Source of the DNA: Chitinophagaceae bacterium
GTDB lineage: Bacteria > Bacteroidota > Bacteroidia > Chitinophagales > Chitinophagaceae
Reading direction: 5' to 3'
Assembly: GCA_027486835.1 (NCBI GenBank)
Contig: JAIXOJ010000181.1
Span: 1 to 38,295, forward strand
Length of the DNA: 38,295 bases
Shown: piece after piece, positions 1-9,400 of the stretch
Layout of the letters: every line of letters starts with the position of its first letter
Position numbering within the stretch: position 1 is the stretch's first letter
Program-made: the position numbers and the translations under genes
The notes under the pieces: generated by a model
What the model was told of the DNA's origin: nothing
Database searches by the model: none
The model's input: only the letters and a program-made list of their open reading frames with translations

Positions 1-1
1 A

Positions 2-1000
2 ATAGATTCAGTAGTACCCAACTTCCAATACTTTGGCACAAGCAATAATCAAATACTTCGATTGGGTTTATTTGATACTGCAAATGGCATGTTAGATGAA
101 TGTGTGTTGCGTTACAATGCGCAGGGTTCAAAACAGTACAATAAAGATTGGGATGCTGTTTCTTTCGGAGGGGGTAATCAATCACTCACGAGTGTAAAAG
201 GCACTCATTTATTGACCATAGCCACTAGAGTGTTTGACAATTCTGCCGACACGGTTCCTTTGAACATTAAAAGCAATCAATTTGGTAAGTTTCATTTACA
301 ACTCAGGGAAATCACTGGTTTTGATGCTGGGTTTCAATACCTGATTAAGGATAATTTTTTAGGAATTACACAAACCGTTCATCTTACAAATTGTTATTCG
401 TTTTACATCACGTACGACACAGCTAGTTTTGGAAGCAATCGATTGGCATTGATTATTGTCAAGTCTAGCCCGTTGTCTTTTTTGTTTTGTGATATACAAG
501 CTGAAGAAAAAAACAATGTTGGGGTAATTTCATGGTCAATCAATGAAGCAGCAGCGGTTGATTATTGTATTATTGAAAGGCAAACAAATGGGGGAAATTA
601 TGAAGCCATTGGCAAAGAGCCGAGAGTAAATGCAAGCCCCAATGGGTATCAGTTTATCGATTATCATTTGCCCAATACTTCCTCTATAAATTATCGGATT
701 GCAGCGGTTTTTAAAACAGGGAAAAAAACGTATAGCAAGTCAGTAACCGTTCGTAGAAAAAACAATGCGATTACCACTTTCATTTTCCCCAACCCGACTA
801 AAAACCTCTTGCATATACATGGACTGGGGATGCTTTCTATAACGATCATTGATGCAATGGGTAGGGTAGTATTTAAGCAACAAAACAATGGAGTTCAAAG
901 TACTTCAATAAATGTAGCATGGTTGGCAAAGGGCAGCTATACCGTAAGTATAGAAAGGTTGGATAGACAGATAGATCGAAGAAAGTTTGTGAAAAAATAG
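2..1000 (+). CDS. T9SS type A sorting-domain protein, 5' end outside window
   Basis: The frame is open from the first bases of the window, so the true start lies upstream; the TTG at 62 is only an internal codon. About 333 codons are visible. The last 75 or so residues form a T9SS C-terminal sorting domain: the IFPNPTKNLLHI motif, then ITIIDAMGRVVF, then WLAKGSYTVSIE and a basic end (RRKFVKK). Just before it is a beta-rich segment of the kind that precedes many such sorting domains (VISWSINEAAAVDYCIIERQ through INYRIAAVF). The product is therefore expected to be exported through the outer membrane by T9SS and anchored or released. The catalytic or binding part is not in view, so no function can be given. 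It converges with the minus-strand locus that ends at 1300. Confidence 0.85.
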   Translation: MDSVVPNFQYFGTSNNQILRLGLFDTANGMLDECVLRYNAQGSKQYNKDWDAVSFGGGNQSLTSVKGTHLLTIATRVFDNSADTVPLNIKSNQFGKFHLQLREITGFDAGFQYLIKDNFLGITQTVHLTNCYSFYITYDTASFGSNRLALIIVKSSPLSFLFCDIQAEEKNNVGVISWSINEAAAVDYCIIERQTNGGNYEAIGKEPRVNASPNGYQFIDYHLPNTSSINYRIAAVFKTGKKTYSKSVTVRRKNNAITTFIFPNPTKNLLHIHGLGMLSITIIDAMGRVVFKQQNNGVQSTSINVAWLAKGSYTVSIERLDRQIDRRKFVKK

Positions 1001-1177
1001 TTGGTGATTAACTTCTTGAAAATTTAAACCTTGGTTATTCAATATAGGTTTAGATGAGTTGCTACGAATTGGGTTTATTGGTTGACGATGTTTTCAAAAC
1101 AAATTGAGAAAAAACGTCCACCTTATTTTGAATAGACAAAAATTAAGGCGTTTTCCTCAATTAACATTGAATGCAAG

Positions 1178-1205
1178 GTAGAGACGTATCATGTTTCATC
1201 TCTTC
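1178..1205. repeat. Degenerate GTAGAGACG-type palindrome
   Basis: The sequence GTAGAGACGTATCATG followed by a partly matching right arm ending CATCTCTTC is an imperfect inverted repeat centred on CATG near 1191. Arm pairing is good in the outer AGAGA/TCTCT portion and poor in the middle. It begins like the better-preserved palindrome inside the giant surface gene (27074-27103). I read it as a decayed copy of the same small dispersed palindrome. The rest of 1001-1223 shows no gene and nothing else I can support. Confidence 0.45.
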
Positions 1206-1223
1206 ATTACCAACTTCCCCCAC

Positions 1224-1255
1224 AAAAAAACCGTCAGATTGCAACAATCTGACGG
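1224..1255 (-). terminator. Intrinsic terminator of the beta-helix/Sus operon
   Basis: On the minus strand a perfect 11-bp stem CCGTCAGATTG with a 3-nt loop (TTG) is followed directly by seven T residues. It lies 45 nt past the stop of the last beta-helix gene, the right place to end the long minus-strand transcription unit. Confidence 0.9.
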
Positions 1256-1299
1256 GTTCAATTATAAAAACCTATCAAAATATCCTCCTCATTCCAATC

Positions 1300-3864
1300 C
1301 TACCACCTCGAAAAGGCTACTTTCTTAAAGCAATCGGCATCGTTGGTTTTTGCATACAGAATATATACCCCCGTTAAAATGCTTGGTACGGTAATGATGC
1401 GCATGAAATCGGTGGTGGGTGTGCCTTCTGTTGTATAATCTTGGTGATACACTTCCTTGCCTGAAAGATTAAACACTCGAATTGTGAGGTTATTAAATGG
1501 CTTACTTGTGCGTACATTCACTTGTGCACTCCAGCTTTTTAAATTGGTAAACTGAACTGCTATCGCGCTGCTATCGGCATTAAATTCGGATGGAACTACA
1601 TTAGAATAAGTGCTTTTCCCATTGCCATCTACCAATTTCAAACGATAAAATTGAATGGTCTGTTTCCTGCTGCTATCGGTAAAGCTGTACGATTGCTTTT
1701 TGTTGGAATTGCCTTGTGCGGGAAGCTGCGCAAGGGTTTCATATTTATTCATGGTTAGGCTGCGCTCTACTTCAATTGTTTTGCCGTTGGTTTCTTTGGT
1801 GGTTGCCCAAGACAATTGGCTCATTCCTTTTGCATTGTTTTTCACTGTAAAGCCCGTCAATTCAAAAGGCAGGGTAGTGCTTTGATCCAATAAATTCCAA
1901 AAAGGATTGGTTTCAAAACCATTCATTCTATCTGAAATAGTAGAAGGATTGCTGCCTGCCGTATTCAGGGCGATATAATTATTGGTAGAGTTGCCATTGT
2001 TGTACAATCCTGCAATGCCTACCTCCAAATTATTCGTGCATATATTGTTGAAAAACACATTGTCTTTCGTGGATTTGGAAGCCTCTTTTGCATTTATCTG
2101 TAGGCCACGGTTGTTCCATCGGCAATAATTGTTCGCCACCAAGTTCTGTGCAGTATGGTTTTCCTTCACTTCCATATTGAAAAAAGCCACACCGGTTTGG
2201 TTGCTGTCGAGGGTATTGCCCAACACAATATGTCCGCTTGCGCCCTCTTCTATAAACACGCCATGCCGGCGATTATTGCAGCTATAGTTGTTCATTACCA
2301 CCGAGTTATTGGTATAGGCATCTAAATCTATCCCATCGGTATTGCATCTTGTAGCAATATTATTGAAGGCATACATTCTGTCTGCCGCCAATTGCCAATA
2401 ACCCCTGCCGTGGCAATTATCTACCGTGCAACCCCGAATGAAAGTGGACACCCTGCTGTTGCGTTTGGTAATGCCCTCGCGCACTGCATTGGTTAGTTTT
2501 ACACTATCCACTATCACGCTAGCACCGCCTGTGATGTACATTAAACAAATCATGCCATTGGTGCTGTCGCCATCAATATGCCCACCGGAAATGGATGCGG
2601 TAATATTTCCCGAAAAACTAATCAATTTGCCCACATTGCCCTTGCCATAAATTCTACCATTCAGTAGCAAGCACTCATCTTCCTGCACTAGCAAAGAATC
2701 ATTACCCACGGTAATAAAATCGCCATCCAAATGAGCCACAATCACGTCAATTGCATGTGCTTGATGCGCTTTGTTTAGTTGCGCCCTTATCTCTGAAAAA
2801 GCTCCTCCTTTGATGGTAATATCGGAGCGACCTTTCCCTAGTTTTATCAAATCGTTGTGCATATTGCCCACTAACGGCGGATTGAAATAATCGCAACCCT
2901 CCAAATTGCCCTCAGTGGTAGAAATGCCTTTGTTGGCATACAATAAATTATGGCTGCCTTTGCCAGTTACTTCTATTCTATTGTCGCAGGTATTGTTATA
3001 AATCTTTGCCTTTGTGCTTTTGATGGAAAAACCAATTTTATTGTCCTTCACCGTATTGTTGGCCACCAACGTTTCTAAACTGTATTCTGAAAGCGAAATG
3101 GCGGTGCCGCAATTGAGGATGTTGTTGTAAGTAATGGCTTCATATTGCGAAGAAGCATCAATGCCAAGTGAACATTTTGTGATGGAATTATTGGCAATAG
3201 CCACTCTATCGGCACTTAAATGAATGCCCACATTGGCAGTAGTAATGTTGTTGTCCGTAAAAATAAAATGGAATGCATCTACAATAGAAATGGCAGTATC
3301 GCCACAGTTGGTAAAGCTGCTTTTGGTGATAGAACCTGCATCGGCAAATACTTTTTGACCCCTTCCTAAATAGTTAATGCCCCCTTTTTTGCAATTGATA
3401 CACTGCAAGTTGTTGATATGAATTTTACCAGAATTTTTCACGCTAATGGCTTCGATAGATTTATTTCCACCATCTAATAAGGCAGTGCCATTCATACAGC
3501 CAATGGAAATAAATTCCGATTTTTCTATAGCGATTAATGCCTTGGCAGTAGTAGCATTGGTTGCTTTTAGCGATGCGTTATTCAGTAATAAAATTGTTTT
3601 GCTAGATACAGTAAACGGATTATTGGTAATGGTAAAATTCCCTGAAAGGGTAATGCGCAGTATATCGGTAGGATGTTTTGCACGGGCTTCGTTTATTGCG
3701 GTTTGAACCTTATCTATCGATGTATTACTGAATGATAATTCTTGAATGGTTTCATTTGGGTTTTCGATAAACGACATCGAAGGCGTTTTAAACACCTGTG
3801 CTTGTGCATTGCCCATAAAAGCCACTAAAAACAAACTAACTACTAAACAACGTTGAATGAACAT
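1300..3864 (-). CDS. Secreted tandem right-handed beta-helix protein with C-terminal sorting domain (854 aa)
   Basis: Starts at ATG 3864 with a signal peptide (MFIQRCLVVSLFLVAFMGNAQAQ). Two parallel beta-helix modules follow, about residues 35-340 and 345-665; each opens with an alpha-helix/strand element (ITLSGNFTITNN in the first, IVAHLDGDFITVGN in the second) and then runs through Asn-rich short coils (NNTVKDNKIG, NNICTNNLEVG). In module 2 the motif DGIDLDAYT (near residue 510) and RRHGVFIEEGA (near 533-543) stand out and are kept in both paralogues. A beta-sandwich linker and a T9SS-like tail (LTIRVFNLSGKEVY, LTGVYILYAK) follow. Beta-helix folds of this kind include polysaccharide lyases, epimerases and glycan-binding proteins, but no known family signature was recognised. 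It is the most diverged of the three paralogues, starts 9 bp after the previous stop, and is the last gene before the terminator. Confidence 0.85.
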   Translation of the reverse strand: MFIQRCLVVSLFLVAFMGNAQAQVFKTPSMSFIENPNETIQELSFSNTSIDKVQTAINEARAKHPTDILRITLSGNFTITNNPFTVSSKTILLLNNASLKATNATTAKALIAIEKSEFISIGCMNGTALLDGGNKSIEAISVKNSGKIHINNLQCINCKKGGINYLGRGQKVFADAGSITKSSFTNCGDTAISIVDAFHFIFTDNNITTANVGIHLSADRVAIANNSITKCSLGIDASSQYEAITYNNILNCGTAISLSEYSLETLVANNTVKDNKIGFSIKSTKAKIYNNTCDNRIEVTGKGSHNLLYANKGISTTEGNLEGCDYFNPPLVGNMHNDLIKLGKGRSDITIKGGAFSEIRAQLNKAHQAHAIDVIVAHLDGDFITVGNDSLLVQEDECLLLNGRIYGKGNVGKLISFSGNITASISGGHIDGDSTNGMICLMYITGGASVIVDSVKLTNAVREGITKRNSRVSTFIRGCTVDNCHGRGYWQLAADRMYAFNNIATRCNTDGIDLDAYTNNSVVMNNYSCNNRRHGVFIEEGASGHIVLGNTLDSNQTGVAFFNMEVKENHTAQNLVANNYCRWNNRGLQINAKEASKSTKDNVFFNNICTNNLEVGIAGLYNNGNSTNNYIALNTAGSNPSTISDRMNGFETNPFWNLLDQSTTLPFELTGFTVKNNAKGMSQLSWATTKETNGKTIEVERSLTMNKYETLAQLPAQGNSNKKQSYSFTDSSRKQTIQFYRLKLVDGNGKSTYSNVVPSEFNADSSAIAVQFTNLKSWSAQVNVRTSKPFNNLTIRVFNLSGKEVYHQDYTTEGTPTTDFMRIITVPSILTGVYILYAKTNDADCFKKVAFSRW

Positions 3865-3873
3865 GAAACTGAT

Positions 3874-6420
3874 TTAATTGATAAACACTTGTTGGGTGAT
3901 GCTTTGCGCACCACTTTGTACTTTAATGATATACGCTCCGCTTAATAAATGGGCAAACTGAATGGTCTCGGTATAAATGCCAAGATCCAATACTTGTTTA
4001 GAAGCAATCAACCTGCCCGATACATCATATACATAAAAAGAAGGCGTTTTTATACCTTCTTTAAAATGGGTATTGATGATTAAAAGCCCTTTTTGAGGGT
4101 TGATTATTTGAAATGATAAAGCATTATTGCTTTTGGTGCTTACCAAATTTGAGTAGGTAATAGCCCCATCGTTTTCCACCATCTTTATTCTGTAGAAAGA
4201 TGGATTGTTTGATGAATTTGACAATAGGTATTGATAAGGCTGCGCATGATTAGCCAGCAATTTGGGAAAAACAGTTGCCTTGGTGGTAAATAGATTTCCA
4301 TCAACTGAATAGTCAATTTCAAAGTGATGCAGTGAATTAATTATAGGTGATGACCAATTTAATTGCACCTGATTTTCTTGTTCTTGAAGGGATAAATGAA
4401 TGGATTTTAAGGGTAATAAAGCCGCATTGGGCAGCATGTTCCAGAAATAATTTGCGCTATAATTGATGTTGGGGAAGAATGCCCCATTGGTATTGTTTTT
4501 AAAATGAGGGAAGGCGGTATAATTGCCATAAGCATTCGCGCCACTGTAATAACCCCCCATGCCCACATCGGTATTGTTGGTGCAGGCATTGTTGAATAAG
4601 GTATTGTCAATAGTGGCTTTAGAAGGAGAGGAGGCATTGATATTCATTCCTCGTTGGTTGGCATTGCAAATATTGTATGCCACCAAGTTTTTAGCCGTAT
4701 TGGTATTGTTTACTGCAAGGTTGTAAAAAGAAATGCCGCTTAAATTATTAGCGAAACTATTACCCATTACCAAATGGTTTTGCGCCCCTTCTTCTATAAA
4801 CACCCCATGCCGTTTATTGCCCATGCCAATGTTGTTAACCAAAACTCCATAAGAAGTAAATGCGTCAAAATCATAGCCATCATAATAGGCATTGTTACTA
4901 GTGTTTTCAAAAGCAAAAAGCCTAGCACTACCCAAAAACCAAACATTCCGGCTGAGTGAATTTTTTATGGTGCATCCTCTTAAATAAGTAGCACCGAAAC
5001 TGCTTCTTTTGGTAATGCCTTCATCGGAGGAATTGCGTATTTGAATGCTATCCAACACCAAAGAACCATTACCAGTAATATAGATCAAGGCATTTTTTCC
5101 TCCTAAATAATTGCCATTAATGGTGCCGCCAGAAAAGGAAGAAAGGATATTGCCCTTGCAATAAAGCACCGTACTGCAAGTATCATTGCAAGTAATGCTA
5201 CCATTCAATAAATAACATTCATTGTCAAGAATTAAAAGCGAGTCGGTAGCACTAGTTGTTTTGAAATTACCATTCAAATGAATCACAATTACCGCAGTTG
5301 GTTTGGCAGCGTGGGCACTATCTACCAAGTTTCTAATGGCCATTAGGGTAGTATCCGTTATGGTAATGTCGTAGCGCGTTTTCCCTTGTTTTATCCTGTT
5401 ATTGTGCTGATTGCCTATTAGCGGAGGATTGAAATAAGTGCATCCACTGTTGTTGCCAGCAATAAATCCAATACCATTATTGCAAAAAAGTTGGTTACCC
5501 GTTCCTGCGCCAGTGATGGGAATGGTATTTTGACTAGTGTTGTTGTAAATACGTGCTTTTGTTCCATTGGCGTTAATACCTACCGTATTCTTCAAAAGGG
5601 AATTGTTGGCAACCAAGGTTTCTAAAGAAATGCTTGATAAAACAATGGCAGTATCGCAACTATCTACTTTGTTGTAAACGATAGATTCGTATTGTGCATA
5701 GGAGGCAATGCCCGTATTGCAAGTTTTGATGGTATTGTTTGCTACCGCAGATGAATTGCCATCTATTTTAATTCCTGTTAAACAGTTTTGAATAGTATTG
5801 TCGGTACATACAAAATGGGTAGCGTTGGTAAATTGAATGCCAAAAGCATCGCAATTGGAAATGCTACACCTTGTTACTGAACCCGCATCTGCAAATACAT
5901 TATCACCTTTTCCTTGGTAAAGCACTGCCCCATTTTTACAATCTTGAAAGCTGATACCATCAACATGCACTTTGCCTGAATTGCTCACATTGATGCCGAT
6001 TATAGATTGGTTGCCACCATTTATCACTGCTGTTCCAGTGCCACTGATGGTAATGTATTGGCTATTGGTTACTTCAAAGATGGAAGAAAAATTCGCACCA
6101 GCTTGGGCTTGGAGCGTAGCATTATTAAGGAACAACAGCATTTGACTACCCAACTTTAAAGCACTATTTGTGAAGGTATATTGTCCACTCATGGTAATTC
6201 TAATCAGGTTGTTGGGGTATAGTTGCCTTGATTTCGTAATCGCTTTTTGAACCGAATCAATCGTTTGGTTATAAAACACCAAATCAGTAATGGCTTCAGT
6301 GGGTGATTGTATGAAACTAGCACTCGGCTGTGTGAACCAGCTTTGCGCAGAAGAGGAGGAATAGAAGAATACTTGCAGCAGCATACTCACCCATAAAAAG
6401 CTCGTTTTTTTCATCATCAT
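3874..6420 (-). CDS. Secreted tandem right-handed beta-helix protein with C-terminal sorting domain (848 aa)
   Basis: Close paralogue of its upstream neighbour: residues 1 to about 660 match the first part of the 1372-aa protein almost throughout. The signal peptide is followed by SWFTQPSASFIQSPTE and two beta-helix modules. Module 2 carries DGYDFDAFT and KRHGVFIEEGA. From residue about 665 the sequence differs from the 1372-aa protein and gives a short beta-sandwich plus a T9SS tail (FYVYDVSGRLIASKQ, LLSGAYIIKVQSG, QQVFIN), so export and outer-membrane sorting are expected. The start ATG (6420) shares its A with the TAA stop of the preceding gene (TAATG), which implies translational coupling; two further ATG codons follow directly, so the exact start could shift by one or two codons. 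Activity is unknown; a role in binding or cutting a glycan is inferred from the locus. Confidence 0.85.
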   Translation of the reverse strand: MMMKKTSFLWVSMLLQVFFYSSSSAQSWFTQPSASFIQSPTEAITDLVFYNQTIDSVQKAITKSRQLYPNNLIRITMSGQYTFTNSALKLGSQMLLFLNNATLQAQAGANFSSIFEVTNSQYITISGTGTAVINGGNQSIIGINVSNSGKVHVDGISFQDCKNGAVLYQGKGDNVFADAGSVTRCSISNCDAFGIQFTNATHFVCTDNTIQNCLTGIKIDGNSSAVANNTIKTCNTGIASYAQYESIVYNKVDSCDTAIVLSSISLETLVANNSLLKNTVGINANGTKARIYNNTSQNTIPITGAGTGNQLFCNNGIGFIAGNNSGCTYFNPPLIGNQHNNRIKQGKTRYDITITDTTLMAIRNLVDSAHAAKPTAVIVIHLNGNFKTTSATDSLLILDNECYLLNGSITCNDTCSTVLYCKGNILSSFSGGTINGNYLGGKNALIYITGNGSLVLDSIQIRNSSDEGITKRSSFGATYLRGCTIKNSLSRNVWFLGSARLFAFENTSNNAYYDGYDFDAFTSYGVLVNNIGMGNKRHGVFIEEGAQNHLVMGNSFANNLSGISFYNLAVNNTNTAKNLVAYNICNANQRGMNINASSPSKATIDNTLFNNACTNNTDVGMGGYYSGANAYGNYTAFPHFKNNTNGAFFPNINYSANYFWNMLPNAALLPLKSIHLSLQEQENQVQLNWSSPIINSLHHFEIDYSVDGNLFTTKATVFPKLLANHAQPYQYLLSNSSNNPSFYRIKMVENDGAITYSNLVSTKSNNALSFQIINPQKGLLIINTHFKEGIKTPSFYVYDVSGRLIASKQVLDLGIYTETIQFAHLLSGAYIIKVQSGAQSITQQVFIN

Positions 6421-9400
6421 TATGGCAAGTATTTTATAGTGGAATAATGATTAGATATTGCTTCATTTACTGTTTTTGTGTTGAAAGTATTGGCTACTAT
6501 TCTTTTTGTAGAAGCTTTAATCGTAGATGCAGCAAAGAAAGTACGCGCATTGGCAGCTTTAAATACCAAACAAAAACGGTTGGCATAGCTGGCTTTATCT
6601 GCCACATTCACATAAATATTGATGATGTTCAGTTCTTTATTCAATACGGTTTCTTTTTTATCATAGGTATCCACAAGGCTTACATCCATTTTTTCAGCGA
6701 GATATAGTGAGGCATCAATCGTTAATCGATACCTATTAGCCACCAATTTATTCAGGTTTAAAGGAATAGTGTCGTTATTCTTTGCAGGCTTGCGACCTTC
6801 AATACTCAGCAATTGATTTTTGATTGCAACGGCGATATTCTCTTCGGGGTTGGTCATTTTGGGTGCATCTTCTTTTCCAATGTTATTACTGAAAGTTGAG
6901 TCAAATACTACCGTCACCATATCTACTTTCTTCCATTCTACGCCGTCGAGTTTCTGTAAACTAATCGACAATCGCTCTCTTGGGGTTATGCTACCAAACA
7001 CCGCTGTTTTGGTTGCAGTAATTGCTTTATCAGCCTCGGTAATGGTTAAGCTAGGTTGGGTACTGTTATTGTTTTGAATAAAAAAAGCCTGACCTGCCTG
7101 TATATAACGGGTGCCAGCTACTCCATTGCTAGCTACATCTGCAATTGCATTGTATGAAACATATGCCCCAGTAGAACCTATTGTAGGATCTAGGTAATAA
7201 TAATTTGCTGTTAGGTTGATGGCTCTATTGTTATCCCAAATATGCTTCCAATCTAATGGTGCTACATAAGGATTGGCAATGGAACTAAATCCAGAGGCCG
7301 TAATTCCATTTAAACCATAAACTGCATTGTTATAGGTAGTCCCCGCAACACTATTGATGATTCCTGAAGTATTGTAAACTACATTTCCTGTTATCAATTG
7401 GCCTGTTGACCGAATGGCTGTTGCATTTACCATCAGCATTGAACCTGATGTGCCAATGGTGGCAATGGGGGTAGTTAATAAATTAAAGGTTCTGTCGCCT
7501 CTTATCAATATTCGATAACCTAAAAAGGGATTTAGGTTGGTTGCTTTTGTATTGGTTATAGCACTCCAATTTCCTGATGTATAAGTATAAATGGATGGTA
7601 CACTATTAATGGATTGGTCTAAACCTGTGGTAGCATCTACGGCATGGGCATTTGTTTTGGTAGTTATGCCAGTAATAAATATGCCGAATCCAGGCTTGGT
7701 GTAACTACCTGCTTCTTGCCAATTGCTGAAAATATTTCCTGCATTATACACACTTGGTGCTAAATCCCTCCATGCTCTGTAACCTTTTGGTATAAAGCGT
7801 TCCACCGTTACAGTACCATTTATTGAACCATTGTTGCCATTAACACCTATTGCAGCCACTGTTCCGCTTTTCGTTAGGCTGGTAGATTTAAAAACAACAT
7901 TTCCATTAGTAATTAGTGTACCCGCTGCTAAGGTTAACACGCCACTAATATTTAAAATGGTGTTGCTAGTGGCTACAGAAACATTGCTACTGTTATTGAT
8001 AGACAAGTTTGTTACAATGCCTATTCCACTGATGGTTTGCAAAACAGTACCAGATAAATAAAGCGTGCCTGTCCCTTCAATGGTGCCATTGTTCGCGAAA
8101 CTGGCCCCATAAACGGAAATCGATGCACTGCTATTGTACACAAAGCCAGTTTCTATGGTTAGTTTTTTATAGGCCAATGCAGATGCGGTGGTTAGGTTTC
8201 CTTTTATTAATCCATCTATTCCGCTATTGGGTAATCCATTGCTCCAAGATGTTCCATTCCAAATAGTTTCTCCAAATGGGGTAATGGTATTGGAGGCAGT
8301 ACTTGCTGCACCAGTGCCAACACTATTCGTAGCGGTAACGGTGAAAGTATAAGCTGTTCCATTGTTCAATCCATTGAGTATAATTGGGCTAGCTGTTCCA
8401 GAAGCTGTAGCACCGCCAGGATTTGTAGTAACAGTAAAGCTTGTTGTGGGCGCACTACTTGAGCTTATGGCAGAAAAAGCAATGGTAGCTTGTGCATTAC
8501 CCGCAGTTGCAACTACTGCAGTTGGTGCTTCGGGTAATAAGGCTGTGTTGGCAATCATGTTCCAGAAATAGTTGAGCGTATAATTAATGGAAGAAAAGAA
8601 AGCCCCATTGGTATTGTTTTGAAAATAAGTGAAAGCAGTATAGTTGCCATAAGCATTGGTACCGCTATAATAACCACCCATTCCCACATCGGTATTGTTG
8701 GTGCAGGAATTGTTGAATAAGGTATTGTCAATGGTGGCTTTAGTAGGAGAGGAGGCATTGATATTCATTCCCCGTTGGTTGGCATTGCAAACATTATAGG
8801 CCACTAAGTTTTTAGCCGTATTGGTATTGTTTACCGCAAGATTGTAAAAGGATACACCGTTGTTATTTGCGTTAAATGTGTTGCCCAAAATCAAATGTTG
8901 TTGCGCTCCTTCTTCTATAAAAACCCCATGCCGCCTATTACTCGTTGCTTTGTTTTTTACCAATACACCAATGGAAGAGAATGCATCAAAATCAAAACCA
9001 TCATAGTAGGCATTATTGCTAGTGTTTTCAAAAGCAAATAGTCTTGAACTGCCTAAAAACCAAACATTTCTACTCAGCGAATTGCTAATAGTACAACCTC
9101 GTAAAAAGGTTGCGCCAAAACTGCTTCTTTTGGTGATTCCTTCATTGGCAGAGTTGATAACTTGAATGCTATCCAATACCAATGACCCATTGCCTGTAAT
9201 GTATATCAGTGCACTTTTACCCCCTACCGCATTACCATTTATGGTGCCGCCCGAAAAGGAAGAAAGCACATTGCCTTTGCAATATATAGCTGCATTACAA
9301 GCATTATTGCATAGTATGCTACCGTTTAATAAGTAGCATTCATTATCTAAAATCAATAAAGAGTCTGATATACTGTTGGTTTTGAAAGTACCATTCAAAT

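Noticed and set aside
1171-1377. 68-aa + strand frame
   Set aside because: It runs through the palindrome and the terminator and overlaps the end of the beta-helix gene.
6420-6560. Frameshift hiding a sorting domain at the end of the 1372-aa gene
   Set aside because: I looked for a PNP or GVY motif in the last codons and the other frames near the stop and saw none; the next gene starts directly at the stop.
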